DNA of 64,000 bases, taken from contig NZ_FPIQ01000006.1 of NCBI RefSeq assembly GCF_900119085.1, forward strand, positions 1 to 64,000. Reading direction: 5' to 3'. Below are positions 62,088 through 64,000 of the stretch, piece after piece. The stretch's first letter is position 1. Every line of letters starts with the position of its first letter. Origin of the DNA: Nitrosovibrio sp. Nv17. Lineage in GTDB: Bacteria > Pseudomonadota > Gammaproteobacteria > Burkholderiales > Nitrosomonadaceae. The notes beneath the pieces were generated by a model. The model made no database searches. It saw only the letters and a program-made list of their open reading frames with translations, and was not told the DNA's origin. A program made the translations under genes and the position numbers.

Positions 62088-64000
<1,913 letters not shown>

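Overview
The window looks like GC-rich chromosomal DNA of a betaproteobacterium (Rhodocyclales or Nitrosomonadales-like; this is inference). The main clues are an EpsA/EpsB exopolysaccharide pair at the left edge, several exported proteins with C-terminal PEP-CTERM (exosortase) sorting tails, QueH, a Ku/LigD end-joining pair and a CbpA/CbpM chaperone pair. No rRNA, tRNA or CRISPR array was recognised.

Layout. 1-2.2 kb: start of an exopolysaccharide operon (epsA-epsB, leftward, epsB cut by the window edge), with an orphan Fur-box promoter behind it. 3-7.2 kb: a lysR gene divergent from a pirin / extradiol dioxygenase / isochorismatase-like hydrolase / DsbA-like operon. 7.3-14.6 kb: a less GC-rich defence island with an IS5-family transposase relic, an AbiEi/AbiEii type IV toxin-antitoxin pair and a 1459-residue HNH-NACHT NTPase preceded by a small overlapping ORF. 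15-15.7 kb: queH. 15.8-20.4 kb: a prophage-like regulatory and replication module. It has a Cro/CI-type repressor, three operators in the divergent promoter region and a fourth operator 1.6 kb away inside another promoter, plus DUF1376-type genes; no integrase or structural genes are seen.

20.4-28.3 kb: secreted proteins, an EEP nuclease/phosphatase-fold gene beside a phospholipase D-VTT fusion, a lipoprotein with a predicted propeller fold and a type II NADH dehydrogenase-like flavoprotein. 28.3-29.8 kb: an antitoxin relic and a HigB/HigA pair whose toxin gene has been interrupted at codon 4/5 by a 263-bp MITE that now supplies a substitute start codon. 30.2-36.1 kb: sbcD-sbcC and a HAF-repeat PEP-CTERM protein. 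36.2-43.7 kb: a stress and repair cluster (TPP enzyme, PRC-barrel, SDR, Ku, LigD). 44-45.8 kb: a two-gene PEP-CTERM operon closed by a strong terminator.

46.1-49.7 kb: a heavily decayed mobile-element remnant. It holds an Xre/RES toxin pair with a frameshifted toxin, broken trbI and DUF2274 conjugation genes, an apparently intact RelE/Xre pair, and a broken TIGR02391-type gene that runs in frame into an orphan VPLPA-type sorting tail. 49.8-55.9 kb: a second member of a small secreted family, a PEP-CTERM alpha-carbonic anhydrase, an old yellow enzyme, a linear amide hydrolase and a KGG stress protein. 56.4-64 kb: a serine recombinase, an animal-type heme peroxidase, cbpM-cbpA, selO and the 3' part of a type I restriction hsdR gene.

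The strongest points for follow-up are the HNH-NACHT protein next to AbiE, the repressor with four matching operators at two loci, the MITE that re-wrote the start of higB, and the exosortase-anchored carbonic anhydrase. All family calls are from reading the sequence; no database search was run.
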